Shown: piece by piece, positions 55,154 through 63,888 of the stretch | Layout of the letters: the number at the start of each line of letters is the position of its first letter | How positions within the stretch are numbered: position 1 is the first letter of the stretch | Source: Candidatus Poribacteria bacterium | GTDB taxonomy: Bacteria; Poribacteria; WGA-4E; WGA-3G | Assembly (NCBI GenBank): GCA_022394755.1 | Contig: JAGFCA010000075.1 | Location: 1-64,000 of the forward strand | DNA: 64,000 nucleotides | Direction of reading: 5' to 3' | Notes under the pieces: model-generated | What the model saw: the letters and a program-made list of their open reading frames with translations, nothing else | Database searches by the model: none | What the model was told of the DNA's origin: nothing | Made by a program: the position numbers and the translations under genes

Positions 55154-55168
55154 CCAAAAAGTGTATTC
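55142..55168 (+). terminator. Hairpin over the gcvP stop codon
   Basis: GAATACACTT (55142-55151) pairs perfectly with AAGTGTATTC (55159-55168), spanning the TAA. No T-run follows, so termination may be Rho-dependent or partial. The remaining 330 bp to trkA hold no gene. Confidence 0.5.
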
Positions 55169-55501
55169 TATATGAATATCTAAATGGTAATCATACAATT
55201 GAATTGAGTGAACACCCAAATACGTTCATGTCATTGATTTTTTAATTCTCCAAATCATATAAATATATCTTAGATATCAAGTAACAGGAATACAACAAAG
55301 ACAATAACATGAGTTAGAGAAAAGGAAGATGAGCATCATTTTACAATATGTTGTCCTCATATACCCGATAGGTGGGGTTTTTCGGTGAATGTCTGTATGG
55401 TATTCATACCGTCGATTCCTTGATTCTCCGCACGGAGGATATAGGTCTTAGTGATCCAACTCGTGTTTAAACTACAAAGAAATAACTGAAGACAATTTAT
55501 A

Positions 55502-56875
55502 ATGAAAGCAATAATTATTGGAGCAGGTGAAGTCGGATTTCATGCTGCAAAATTACTTACAATAGATAACTACGATGTTGTTTTAATTGATGAATCCGAG
55601 GAAGCATGTCAACGAGTGAATGAACAATTAGACATGCAAACAATTTGCGGTCCTGGTGCATCTCCTATCCTTCTTAAAGAGGCTGGAATTTCCGATTCTG
55701 AATTACTCATCGCTGTTACAAATAGTGATGAAATAAACATGCTTGCATGTCAAATGGCTGATAAGTATAAAGTAGATACAAAAATCGCACGTGTTTCTAA
55801 TAAACACTACTTTTCTGAGGAGAGCGATCTAAACGCAGACGATTTCGGGATTGACCTGCTTGTAAATCCTGAAGAATTATGCGTCGAAGAATTTACACGT
55901 CTACTAAAAACACCTGACGCACGTGAAATTGTTGAATTTGAAGATGGGAGAATTCAGGTAGCTGCTCTAAAAATAAAGCAATCCAATCCATTTATTGGAA
56001 AATCACTTGCGGAATTAGATAAGGATGGTGTCATTTCTGATATACGATTCGCTGCAATTAAACGGGGTATTGAGAATCAGGTGATTATTCCTGATGGAGC
56101 TGATGAATTTCAACAAGGTGATGAAGTTTTTGTTATCGGTAGTGCTATGGCAATTGAACAAATGTTTAGATTGTTTGGCACTATTTTTAACCCTTATCTA
56201 AACAGAGTCATCATTGTAGGGGCAAGTGCAATTGGTGTAGAGCTTGCCAAAACTCTTGAAGAAGATGGAACAAATGTCAAACTTATCGAACCAGACGAAA
56301 AATTAGCTGAACGCGCGTCACAAAAATTGAAAAAAACTACCGTTTTACTTGGAGATTATCTCCAATTCCACCTATTAGAGGAAGCTGGTGTTGAGGAAGT
56401 TGATGGTTTCGTTTCTGTAACTGGTGATGATGAAAACGATATTATGGCATGCATGACTGCAAAAGAACATGGGGCAAAACGGGTTCTTACACTTATACAA
56501 CAACCCCGATACCTACCTTTACTGGCACGGATACAACGAATTGATGGTGCAGTCAGTAGACATTTAACTGTTGTTAGTAATCTTCTTAAGTTGATCAGAC
56601 GTGGGGATATTATCTCTGTCGCCTCACTACATGAAATTGAGGCTGAAGTCATTGAGATTGTCGCCGGTGTAAATGCCAAAATTGCACACAAAGAACTCAG
56701 TTCTATTAAACAGAAATTCCCTGAAAATGCATTCATTGGTGCAATCCTACGACGTGAAAAAATAATCATTCCTAATGGTGGAAGTGTCATTCAACCTTCT
56801 GATCGTGTTATTGTTTTCAGCATGCCCGATGCAATACCTGATGTCGAAGATATGTTTGCTGAACGAAGAGTTTAA
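55502..56875 (+). CDS. trkA: Trk potassium transporter regulatory subunit TrkA
   Basis: 457 aa with two RCK units. Each starts with a Rossmann motif (KAIIIGAGEVGFHAAKLL; NRVIIVGASAIGVELAKTL) and ends in a TrkA-C domain. NAD(H)/ATP binding to this cytoplasmic ring gates the TrkH pore. trkH lies 1.8 kb downstream on the same strand, separated by two unknown genes and a MITE-like element. Confidence 0.96.
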   Translation: MKAIIIGAGEVGFHAAKLLTIDNYDVVLIDESEEACQRVNEQLDMQTICGPGASPILLKEAGISDSELLIAVTNSDEINMLACQMADKYKVDTKIARVSNKHYFSEESDLNADDFGIDLLVNPEELCVEEFTRLLKTPDAREIVEFEDGRIQVAALKIKQSNPFIGKSLAELDKDGVISDIRFAAIKRGIENQVIIPDGADEFQQGDEVFVIGSAMAIEQMFRLFGTIFNPYLNRVIIVGASAIGVELAKTLEEDGTNVKLIEPDEKLAERASQKLKKTTVLLGDYLQFHLLEEAGVEEVDGFVSVTGDDENDIMACMTAKEHGAKRVLTLIQQPRYLPLLARIQRIDGAVSRHLTVVSNLLKLIRRGDIISVASLHEIEAEVIEIVAGVNAKIAHKELSSIKQKFPENAFIGAILRREKIIIPNGGSVIQPSDRVIVFSMPDAIPDVEDMFAERRV

Positions 56876-56943
56876 CAAAACACATACAAAACATACAATT
56901 TGTGTTTAAATTCAAAATTATCTCCTTGATTTAGGAGGTGTTA

Positions 56944-57354
56944 ATGTATCTTGAATTTATAGCAGATGGACATCAAGACTGTCCATTGTTACTTATATCT
57001 CCTGCCTTTCCACGAAAAACTAAGGAGTTAAGTGCGGCTGAAGAGTTATATTTAATGTTGCTTAATTTCGCTACGGATTATATAACATTGTTGGAAATCC
57101 ATGGTTTGACTATTATATCTCCAATTGATGGCTGCAGACTAACTGCACAAGTTGCCGAGAAAGATTATGGCATAGTTTTGTTAGAGAATACCAAAAACCA
57201 TTTCACTTGGAAACTTACCCGCCAAACTTGGAAAGAGGTGTTAGATTATTTATTTCACTTTACCAGACCAAATCATGAAGGTCAAGGCCACCAATGGCTT
57301 AATGAAACGAGTGATATCTCCGTTGTAATTTCAACTGCGCCCAGGCGAGTGTGA
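56944..57354 (+). CDS. Unknown protein, first of a duplicated pair
   Basis: 136 aa from ATG 56944, 5 nt after AGGAGG. YLEFIADGHQDCPLLLIS, PIDGCRLTAQV and LLENTKNHFTWKLTRQTW are shared in modified form with the next gene. No family recognised. The alternating hydrophobic pattern suggests a small alpha/beta protein. The 3' flank is also duplicated. Confidence 0.65.
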   Translation: MYLEFIADGHQDCPLLLISPAFPRKTKELSAAEELYLMLLNFATDYITLLEIHGLTIISPIDGCRLTAQVAEKDYGIVLLENTKNHFTWKLTRQTWKEVLDYLFHFTRPNHEGQGHQWLNETSDISVVISTAPRRV

Positions 57355-57532
57355 TGCAACATTTGAATTGGTTTCAGCAGTATTCCCACTCTTATGTGGT
57401 TAGGTTTTGCAATAGAGAATTCGAAGTCATTCCTATCAAAATGTAGGTGAATGAGAAATATTGATTTTGAAGGTAATAAAATACAATAAAAACTAATTGG
57501 GAATTAAGTTAGTTATTTGAGGAGGGATTAAT

Positions 57533-57931
57533 GTGCTTATACTTGAATTCATACCTGATGGTTCTGACGACTGTCCTTTGCTGCTATTATCAGATTCTAC
57601 ACCTGAGAAAGCTGAAAAGTTATCCCACGCGTTAACCCCTCTGGTTACAGACAATAATACAGTCGTAGATTTACACACTTTGCCTTTTGTCTCTCCTGTT
57701 GAGGGGTGCAGACTATCCGCACAAGTTATTGATGAAGATATTGGTGCAATTCTGATAGAAAATACAAAAAATTATTTCACGTGGGAGTTGACCCATCAAG
57801 GTTGGAAATGGGTATTAGCGTTATTAGGTCGTTTTACCGAACCAGATTGCTTTGGGCATCAATACCTTGGACCTGACAATGAAACGGGTGATATCTTAGT
57901 TATACTTTCATCGTATTATAGGAACTGGTGA
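57533..57931 (+). CDS. Unknown protein, second of a duplicated pair
   Basis: 132 aa from GTG (an ATG two bases earlier is out of frame) after GAGGAGGG. ILEFIPDGSDDCPLLLLS, PVEGCRLSAQV and LIENTKNYFTWELTHQGW mirror the previous gene, roughly half the residues identical. The downstream TTTGAATTGGTT, CCACTCTTA and GCAATAGAGAATT segments also match, so about 0.6 kb was duplicated. Function unknown. Confidence 0.65.
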   Translation: MLILEFIPDGSDDCPLLLLSDSTPEKAEKLSHALTPLVTDNNTVVDLHTLPFVSPVEGCRLSAQVIDEDIGAILIENTKNYFTWELTHQGWKWVLALLGRFTEPDCFGHQYLGPDNETGDILVILSSYYRNW

Positions 57932-58176
57932 TGCATCATTTGAATTGGTTATAGTTGTCTATCCACTCTTAACATGTTAGTTCAGCAATAGAGAATTTGG
58001 AAGTTGATCCTACGAATAAGCAAGGTATCTGTAAGAGTGATTTCCACGCTCGGTTTGATAAAATGCTTCCATTTACTATAAAACAAATGACCCCTCGGAT
58101 ATCACTTGCATAATCGTTACCGTTTGTTACCGTAAAAATAGTCAAATGCCTAAACCAAATAATCCTGCCGTTTTAT
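57932..58176. other. Gene-free stretch after the duplicated pair
   Basis: The first 100 bp match the 3' flank of the first paralogue. Nothing else is seen. Confidence 0.5.
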
Positions 58177-58608
58177 GGGTATGTAAACTTTTTTATCACT
58201 TTACAACAGTGTTTTTTATACCTACTATAGTATGGGAAATTTCAGAGAGGATACAACCAAATGGTAAAGTGTTATGGCATTTTTGACATTTTACTCACGA
58301 GATTCTATTTCCAAAAAAGATACTTGGACAATATAAAGGTAGCCCCAGCGGGGCGAAATCTGTGTAGAAACGACATATTTGCCCAAAGACTAAGCCAAGC
58401 GGGGCGAAATGTGTGAAATCCTATTCAGAATCGGGGATCAACAATAAATGTAGCAAGACCGTTTCTCCGCTTAATCCTGTATAATCCGAGATTCAGAAAA
58501 GAAAGCCATCCACACCCAAACCCTCTTCACCGCGTAATCTGCATATTCCGTGTAATCCGCGATTCAGAGAAAAAAGAACACCTATAGTAACAAATTATTT
58601 ACATACCC
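58177..58608. mobile_element. MITE-like element, copy 2, inverted relative to copy 1
   Basis: Left end GGGTATGTAAACTTTTTTAT (58177 on) and right end ATTATTTACATACCC (to 58608) match the ends of copy 1 in reverse. The shared internal block ACCTATAGTAACAAATTATT (58580 on) matches copy 1 read backwards. CGTTTTAT and CGTTTCAT flank the element directly. It is longer than copy 1 because it contains two GCGGGGCGAAAT units (58342-58364, with a GCCCC/GGGGC hairpin, and 58394-58415). ATTACG/AATCCG repeats lie at 58472-58566. No ORF. Confidence 0.65.
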
Positions 58609-58623
58609 CGTTTCATTCAAAAC

Positions 58624-58651
58624 TTGACACCTTCGTCAAAATATGTAAAAC
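58624..58651 (+). promoter_or_regulatory. trkH promoter
   Basis: Perfect TTGACA (58624-58629), 16-bp spacer, TAAAAC (58646-58651). The sequence is nearly identical in layout to the promoter at 61534-61561. It begins 15 bp beyond the MITE-like element. Confidence 0.6.
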
Positions 58652-58715
58652 TACATCCTACCTTGAGAGCTTTATTTTCCTACTTAGTACAACCATTATT
58701 TTCTGATAGTCACCT

Positions 58716-60224
58716 ATGAGTAAAAAACTCATCTTCCATTCCCTCGGTAACCTGTTAATTTGCCTTGCTGGTACGATGCTTATACCCCTAAGTATCGGTA
58801 TATACTATTTTTATAATAGTAGTGAACCAAGAGAGGATATGGTTGCTTTCATTTATACTACTATAATTACGCTTTCTGTAGGGTTGATTCTACGTTTCAC
58901 TATCAGGTCAAAAGGGAAGGAACTTGGTATAAGAGAGGGGTTTGGGATTGTGGCTCTCGGTTGGGTGGTAGTTGCGCTTTTTGGGGCACTTCCATATCTA
59001 TTTGCAGGTGTGTTCTCAGCTGAGAATCGGACACCAATATCAGAATTTGCTTTTTGCTATTTTGAATCGATGTCTGGATTTTCTACTACCGGAGCAACAG
59101 TTCTTACTGAAATTGAGCATCTATCCCATGCAATGCTGTTTTGGAGAAGTTTTAGCCACTGGCTTGGTGGTATGGGAATTGTTGTACTCGCTGTTGCAAT
59201 ACTTCCTATGTTGGGTGTTGGAGGGATGCAGTTATTCAGAGCTGAAGCACCTGGCCCACAAACTGACCGTTTAACCCCACGTATTACACAGACTGCCAAA
59301 CTACTATGGGGAGTATACATACTTCTATCTGTCTTAGAAACCATTCTTCTCTGGTTAGGAGGGATGACACTCTTTGATTCACTTTGTCATACCTTCGGAA
59401 CTATGGCAACTGGCGGATTCTCAACAAAAAACACAAGCATTTCTCATTACGATAGTGTATATATTGAAACTGTAATTATCATCTTTATGTTCTTGGCTGG
59501 AACAAATTTTGCATTACATTACAGAGCACTACGAGGTAATGTAATTAGTTATTTCAAAGACACAGAATTTCGTTTCTACTGTTATGTTATTCTAATTAGT
59601 ATAATCCTTATTACCTGGAACATTGTAACATTTAACAATATTGATCAAGAAATTCCTTATGATTCAGTTTGGGATGCATTACGTTATGCATCTTTTCAAG
59701 TTCTGTCAATTATAACTACCACAGGATATGGTACAGCAGATTTTGAACTTTGGCCATACTTATCGCAATTCATTCTAATTACCTTAATGTTCTATGGTGG
59801 ATGTGCTGGTTCAACCGGAGGAGGTATGAAACAACTACGTTTCCTTCTTCTGATTAAACAGAGTGGGGCAGAAATTAAACGCCTCATATTTCCACATGCT
59901 GTTCTCCCTATCCGCGTTAATGATAGAATTGTACCATCTGAAGTACTCACTCATGTGTTAGGCTTCTTCTTCTTCTTTATTGGGATATTTGCAATTGTCA
60001 CATGCATCATGTCAACATTAGGATTAGATTTGATAACGGCTGCAAGTTGTACTATTGCTACAATGGGAAACATAGGTCCGGGACTTGGTGATGTTGGACC
60101 TATAGATAATTATGCACAAATTGCTACAACTGGAAAGTTTATACTCACATTCTGTATGTTATTGGGTAGGTTAGAAATTTATACTGTTTTAATACTATTT
60201 TCACCAAGTTTTTGGAAAAAGTAA
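58716..60224 (+). CDS. trkH: Trk potassium uptake pore subunit TrkH
   Basis: 502 aa with about ten spans. The four selectivity-filter loops are visible: SGFSTTGATVL, FGTMATGGFSTKN, ITTTGYGTADF and TMGNIGPGLGDVG. GGCAGSTGGGMKQLRFLLL and DRIVPSEVL are typical. It takes up K+ under control of TrkA. The stop overlaps the next ATG by 1 nt. Confidence 0.96.
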   Translation: MSKKLIFHSLGNLLICLAGTMLIPLSIGIYYFYNSSEPREDMVAFIYTTIITLSVGLILRFTIRSKGKELGIREGFGIVALGWVVVALFGALPYLFAGVFSAENRTPISEFAFCYFESMSGFSTTGATVLTEIEHLSHAMLFWRSFSHWLGGMGIVVLAVAILPMLGVGGMQLFRAEAPGPQTDRLTPRITQTAKLLWGVYILLSVLETILLWLGGMTLFDSLCHTFGTMATGGFSTKNTSISHYDSVYIETVIIIFMFLAGTNFALHYRALRGNVISYFKDTEFRFYCYVILISIILITWNIVTFNNIDQEIPYDSVWDALRYASFQVLSIITTTGYGTADFELWPYLSQFILITLMFYGGCAGSTGGGMKQLRFLLLIKQSGAEIKRLIFPHAVLPIRVNDRIVPSEVLTHVLGFFFFFIGIFAIVTCIMSTLGLDLITAASCTIATMGNIGPGLGDVGPIDNYAQIATTGKFILTFCMLLGRLEIYTVLILFSPSFWKK

Positions 60225-60865
60225 TGAATACTAAAAAATATCGTAGAGAATATAATCCACATGGCGGATTAACTGAAGATAACGTGTCAAAAGATCCTTT
60301 TGAACAATTCCAACAATGGTTTGCTGATGTAACTGATGCAGGAATTGATCTACCTGATGCAATGACCCTTGCTACTGCAACTTTAGATGGTATACCTTCA
60401 GCAAGAATGGTTGTCCTTAGAGGTTTTGACAAAAATGGTTTCTGTTTCTATACAGATTATAATAGCCAAAAAGGAAGGGAATTAGCCAAAAATCCAAATG
60501 CAGCCCTTGTATTTTATTGGCGAGAATTTGATCGACAAATCCGAATCAACGGTACTGTTGAAAAAATGTCCCCTACTGAATCAGATACATATTTTGCCAG
60601 TCGTCCAATTGATAGTCAACTCGCTGTCCAAACAGAACGACAAAGCATCGTCATTTCTGGACGTGAACATCTCACGACAAAATTTGAAAAAGCAAAACTG
60701 GAATATGGAGACAATAAAATACCACGTCCGTCAAACTGGGGTGGCTATAGACTAATTCCAAATATGTTTGAATTTTGGCAGGGAAGTCCAAGTCGTCTTC
60801 ATGATCGACTCAATTATGTTTTTGAAGACAACGGTAATTGGAAAATAGAAAGGTTATCACCTTGA
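60224..60865 (+). CDS. pdxH: Pyridoxamine 5'-phosphate oxidase
   Basis: 213 aa from ATG 60224 (TAATG overlap with trkH). It oxidises pyridoxamine and pyridoxine phosphate to PLP with FMN. REYNPHGGLTEDNVSKDPFE, SARMVVLRGFDKNGFCFYTD, FASRPIDSQLAVQTERQS and EFWQGSPSRLHDRLNY match the family. PLP is needed by GcvP in this window, although the genes are not linked. Confidence 0.97.
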   Translation: MNTKKYRREYNPHGGLTEDNVSKDPFEQFQQWFADVTDAGIDLPDAMTLATATLDGIPSARMVVLRGFDKNGFCFYTDYNSQKGRELAKNPNAALVFYWREFDRQIRINGTVEKMSPTESDTYFASRPIDSQLAVQTERQSIVISGREHLTTKFEKAKLEYGDNKIPRPSNWGGYRLIPNMFEFWQGSPSRLHDRLNYVFEDNGNWKIERLSP

Positions 60866-60886
60866 TATAGACATTTTTCAACCGAG

Positions 60887-61039
60887 ATGGTGATACAAAT
60901 TTTGTATTGGTTTATGCTTGTAACATTAGTTATTGGATGTGTTTCAAATGGTAATCAATTTAAACCACAAGACAAGCTTCCTGAACAGAAAACTTCAGAT
61001 ACAGAAGATAATGAGGTGGAAAATGAAATTACACTATAA
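60887..61039 (+). CDS. Small lipoprotein, 50 aa
   Basis: Frame MVIQILYWFMLVTLVIGC then VSNGNQFKPQDKLPEQKTSD. The lipobox LVIGC after a hydrophobic stretch marks a lipoprotein signal; the mature part is polar and about 33 residues. CCGAG is upstream. It overlaps the start of the next gene by 17 bp. Small size and no known family lower confidence, but signal and coupling look real. Confidence 0.5.
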   Translation: MVIQILYWFMLVTLVIGCVSNGNQFKPQDKLPEQKTSDTEDNEVENEITL

Positions 61040-61361
61040 TGAGCAGCAGGAGAATATAGAAGACGCTGATCAGTATATTGGAAAACACCTGTTGGTTGGA
61101 CTTACGTATAGAGATGACAATGGAGATGTAATCAAAAGGGTGCAACTTCATGGGATTATCACACGAATTACAAAAGAAGGAATCTTTATTGAGAGGGCAG
61201 ATGGAAAAGGTGAATTTACGCTACCTTCTGATCTTGAATCGTTAGAACCAACCATCCCAGGAGCTGAATATAGGTTAAATACTACCGGTGAGGTTGTTCG
61301 TGATGCTGATTATATGAGTAATTGGACGATTGATGTGCCACCAGAGGAGGATAAAGAGTAG
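61023..61361 (+). CDS. Hypothetical protein
   Basis: 112 aa from ATG 61023, with GAGGTGG 4 nt upstream, rather than the longer frame from 60933. IGKHLLVGLTYRDDNGDVIK and LHGIITRITKEGIFIERADG suggest a small beta-barrel; EFTLPSDLESLEPTIPG follows. Acidic, cytosolic, no family recognised. Confidence 0.65.
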   Translation: MKLHYNEQQENIEDADQYIGKHLLVGLTYRDDNGDVIKRVQLHGIITRITKEGIFIERADGKGEFTLPSDLESLEPTIPGAEYRLNTTGEVVRDADYMSNWTIDVPPEEDKE

Positions 61362-61533
61362 TTGATATAAGGTGTGACACCATCATATAAATCGACCTTC
61401 TCATTTCCATCGATTAGAAGACATAATAAGACTTACTCTATAATTCGATACAGGACATAATCGTATTTTTTACAATTAATTCATACTTTTCTCTTAAATA
61501 ACAGAAAAATATAAAATATTTCCTGAAAAAAAC
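61362..61533. other. Gene-free stretch before the second nuo operon
   Basis: AT-rich. A short GGTGTGACACC palindrome at 61371-61381 may end the upstream transcript. Nothing else seen apart from the promoter listed separately. Confidence 0.45.
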
Positions 61534-61561
61534 TTGACACTTTATTTAAAATATGTAAAAT
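61534..61561 (+). promoter_or_regulatory. Promoter of the second nuo operon
   Basis: Perfect TTGACA (61534-61539), 16-bp spacer, TAAAAT (61556-61561). AACTTGACAC and AAAATATGTAAAA are shared with the trkH promoter. The leader to nuoA is about 140 nt. Confidence 0.65.
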
Positions 61562-61705
61562 AAATGAACAGTGTGTGATTTTCAAAGAAGATAAAACACA
61601 AAACGACATTTACTACTGGCAGAAACAGAAATTTTAGTTGAAATGAAATTTTATTTACCTAATTTAATATGTCAGCTGCTGGAGGCTTAGAATAGATATA
61701 AGTTT

Positions 61706-62074
61706 ATGCTACAAGATTATCTTCCGATAGTTTTTTTAGGGATATTTGCTGTCCTATTTGCAGCGATTAATCTCGGCCTTACCCATCTACTTGGTCCAAA
61801 ACGCCCCAACCGTGTAAAACTTTCAGTATATGAATCTGGAGTACAACCGATCGGTGATGCAAGACAAAGATTCACTATTCGGTTTGACCTTATCGCTATG
61901 CTCTTTATCATCTTTGATATTGAGGTAGTTTTTTTGTATCCATGGGCGGTTATTTTTAAAAAAATGTCTCAAACTGATGGTATGTTTTTTTTAATTGAGA
62001 TGCTGGTATTTATCGGGATTCTACTTCTGGGTTACATTTACGCTTGGAAAAAAGGAGGCTTGACATGGGATTAG
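61706..62074 (+). CDS. nuoA: Complex I subunit NuoA, second operon
   Basis: 122 aa. [20 protein letters not shown] and [16 protein letters not shown] are diagnostic. It carries Ser where the first NuoA has Cys in the YExG loop. It overlaps the next gene by 31 bp. Confidence 0.95.
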   Translation: MLQDYLPIVFLGIFAVLFAAINLGLTHLLGPKRPNRVKLSVYESGVQPIGDARQRFTIRFDLIAMLFIIFDIEVVFLYPWAVIFKKMSQTDGMFFLIEMLVFIGILLLGYIYAWKKGGLTWD

Positions 62075-62586
62075 CCACTGATAATATAATAAGTGGAGCA
62101 AGCACTGAACAATCTGATGGTAATATCATCACTACTACAATTGATAAAGTCGTCAATTGGGGACGGAAGAACTCATTGTGGCCTATGCCTTTCGGTACTG
62201 CCTGTTGTGCTATTGAAATGATGGCTACCTTGGCTTCTAAATATGATCTTTCTCGGTTCGGATCTGAGGCAATTCGATTCTCTCCACGACAATCAGATTT
62301 ACTCATCGTTTCTGGTCGCATTTCTATAAAAATGATGCCTGTTCTTAAACGCATTTATGACCAAATGCCTGACCCAAAATGGGTAATCTCAATGGGGGCA
62401 TGTGCCTCCTGTGGAGGGGTTTTTGATACATACACATTAATTCAAGGGGTTGATCAATTTCTACCTGTTGATGTCTATATTCCAGGATGTCCACCACGAC
62501 CAGAAGATTTAATTGATGCAGTTATGCAAGTACAAAGACAAATACAAAAAGGTGAATTACCAAAAGGTGTTGAGGCTGCACCATGA
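62044..62586 (+). CDS. nuoB: Complex I subunit NuoB, second operon
   Basis: 180 aa. N2 cluster ligands in [21 protein letters not shown] and [11 protein letters not shown]. It is clearly divergent from the first NuoB and lacks its acidic tail. The start could also be ATG 62065, which reduces the overlap with nuoA. Confidence 0.95.
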   Translation: MEKRRLDMGLATDNIISGASTEQSDGNIITTTIDKVVNWGRKNSLWPMPFGTACCAIEMMATLASKYDLSRFGSEAIRFSPRQSDLLIVSGRISIKMMPVLKRIYDQMPDPKWVISMGACASCGGVFDTYTLIQGVDQFLPVDVYIPGCPPRPEDLIDAVMQVQRQIQKGELPKGVEAAP

Positions 62587-63128
62587 CTGAAGAAAAAGAG
62601 ATTACTGAAGATACTACACCATTAGTAATACAGCAACTACGAGAAAAGTTCGCTGATGGACTATTGTCTGATGCTGAAGTCAATAATGGTGTTGCTGTTG
62701 TTGTCAATAAAGACAATTTATATGCTATTTTGGAATATCTTAAAACTGATTTGGCATATTCTATGTTACTTGATATCACAGCTGTCGATAATTCAAACTT
62801 AGAAGAGGAATTGATGAAGTATGATTATGCAAGATTCATGGTCGTATACCATCTATATACTTTTGAGGGTGAAACACCACGTATACGTATTAAAGTTCCG
62901 GTCAATGATAAAGATTTAATTGTTCCTTCTATCATAAACCTGTGGAAAGGTGCGAACTGGTTAGAGAGAGAAACCTATGACATGTTTGGAATTCAATTTG
63001 AAGGACACCCTAATTTAGAACGTATATTAATGCCGAATGAATTTGAAGGACATCCTCTGCGTAAAGATTATCCACTACGGGGTCGCGGGGAACGTGAACG
63101 TTTCAATTTTGATAAACAGAATGCATAA
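62583..63128 (+). CDS. nuoC: Complex I subunit NuoC, second operon
   Basis: 181 aa, overlapping nuoB by 4 bp (ATGA). [20 protein letters not shown] and [17 protein letters not shown] identify it. Longer N-terminus than the first copy. Confidence 0.95.
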   Translation: MTEEKEITEDTTPLVIQQLREKFADGLLSDAEVNNGVAVVVNKDNLYAILEYLKTDLAYSMLLDITAVDNSNLEEELMKYDYARFMVVYHLYTFEGETPRIRIKVPVNDKDLIVPSIINLWKGANWLERETYDMFGIQFEGHPNLERILMPNEFEGHPLRKDYPLRGRGERERFNFDKQNA

Positions 63129-63155
63129 CATAATATAATAAATGGAAGTTTGATT

Positions 63156-63719
63156 ATGAGATTTAATTTATATCATTTAAATGTTTTACCCTTGCTGTTT
63201 ACTGGTATAATCTTTTTATTATCTGGTTGTGAAGTAATAGAAAAATCAGTTATTTCATCAAGTACATCAAAGCAAGCAATTGCAACTATTAACTCAGCGA
63301 GTGACAGCAATCTAAATGGAATAGCGACATTCACACAAGTTGGTCAGACCGTAATGTTCCGCGTAGAAATACAGAACGGTTCCCCTGGACAACATGCTGT
63401 ACACATACATGAAAATGGAGATTGTAGTTCACCTGATGGAAAATCCGCAGGTGGTCATTGGAATCCTACAAACGTAGCACATGGAAAATGGGGTGAAGGT
63501 GAATTTCATCTTGGTGACATCGGGAATATAGATGTAGGAGAAGATGGTACTGGTTCTATTGAATTGAGTACAGAACTATGGGAAATTGGCACCGGTTCTA
63601 TTCGAGATATTGTTGGAAAAGGCATGATCGTCCATGCAGGTACAGACGATTATACTTCTCAACCATCAGGAAATGCTGGTATACGTATTGGGTGCGGGGT
63701 TATTGAGTTGGTTGAATAG
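63156..63719 (+). CDS. sodC: Lipoprotein Cu/Zn superoxide dismutase inside the second nuo operon
   Basis: 187 aa from ATG 63156 (GGAAG upstream). Signal peptide with lipobox LLSGC. Copper and zinc ligands are present: HAVHIHENGDC, GGHWNP, VAHGKWGE, FHLGDIGN, and VHAG near the end; the disulfide Cys pair is also there. It removes superoxide in the periplasm. It sits between nuoC and nuoD on the same strand, 27 bp after nuoC. Confidence 0.95.
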   Translation: MRFNLYHLNVLPLLFTGIIFLLSGCEVIEKSVISSSTSKQAIATINSASDSNLNGIATFTQVGQTVMFRVEIQNGSPGQHAVHIHENGDCSSPDGKSAGGHWNPTNVAHGKWGEGEFHLGDIGNIDVGEDGTGSIELSTELWEIGTGSIRDIVGKGMIVHAGTDDYTSQPSGNAGIRIGCGVIELVE

Positions 63720-63888
63720 TACAGTTCAATAGTATTGATAATCTTATCAACAGTATAGATTGATTTGTGTATACTTGACAGATTCATTTGCAGAGAAAAA
63801 TAATTTGTTTTGGTGTATAGGTTTTATTCAGAAAATTATGAATGTATAATACCTTGAGTACAGGCTTATAAGGCAAAAGGAGTAATAT

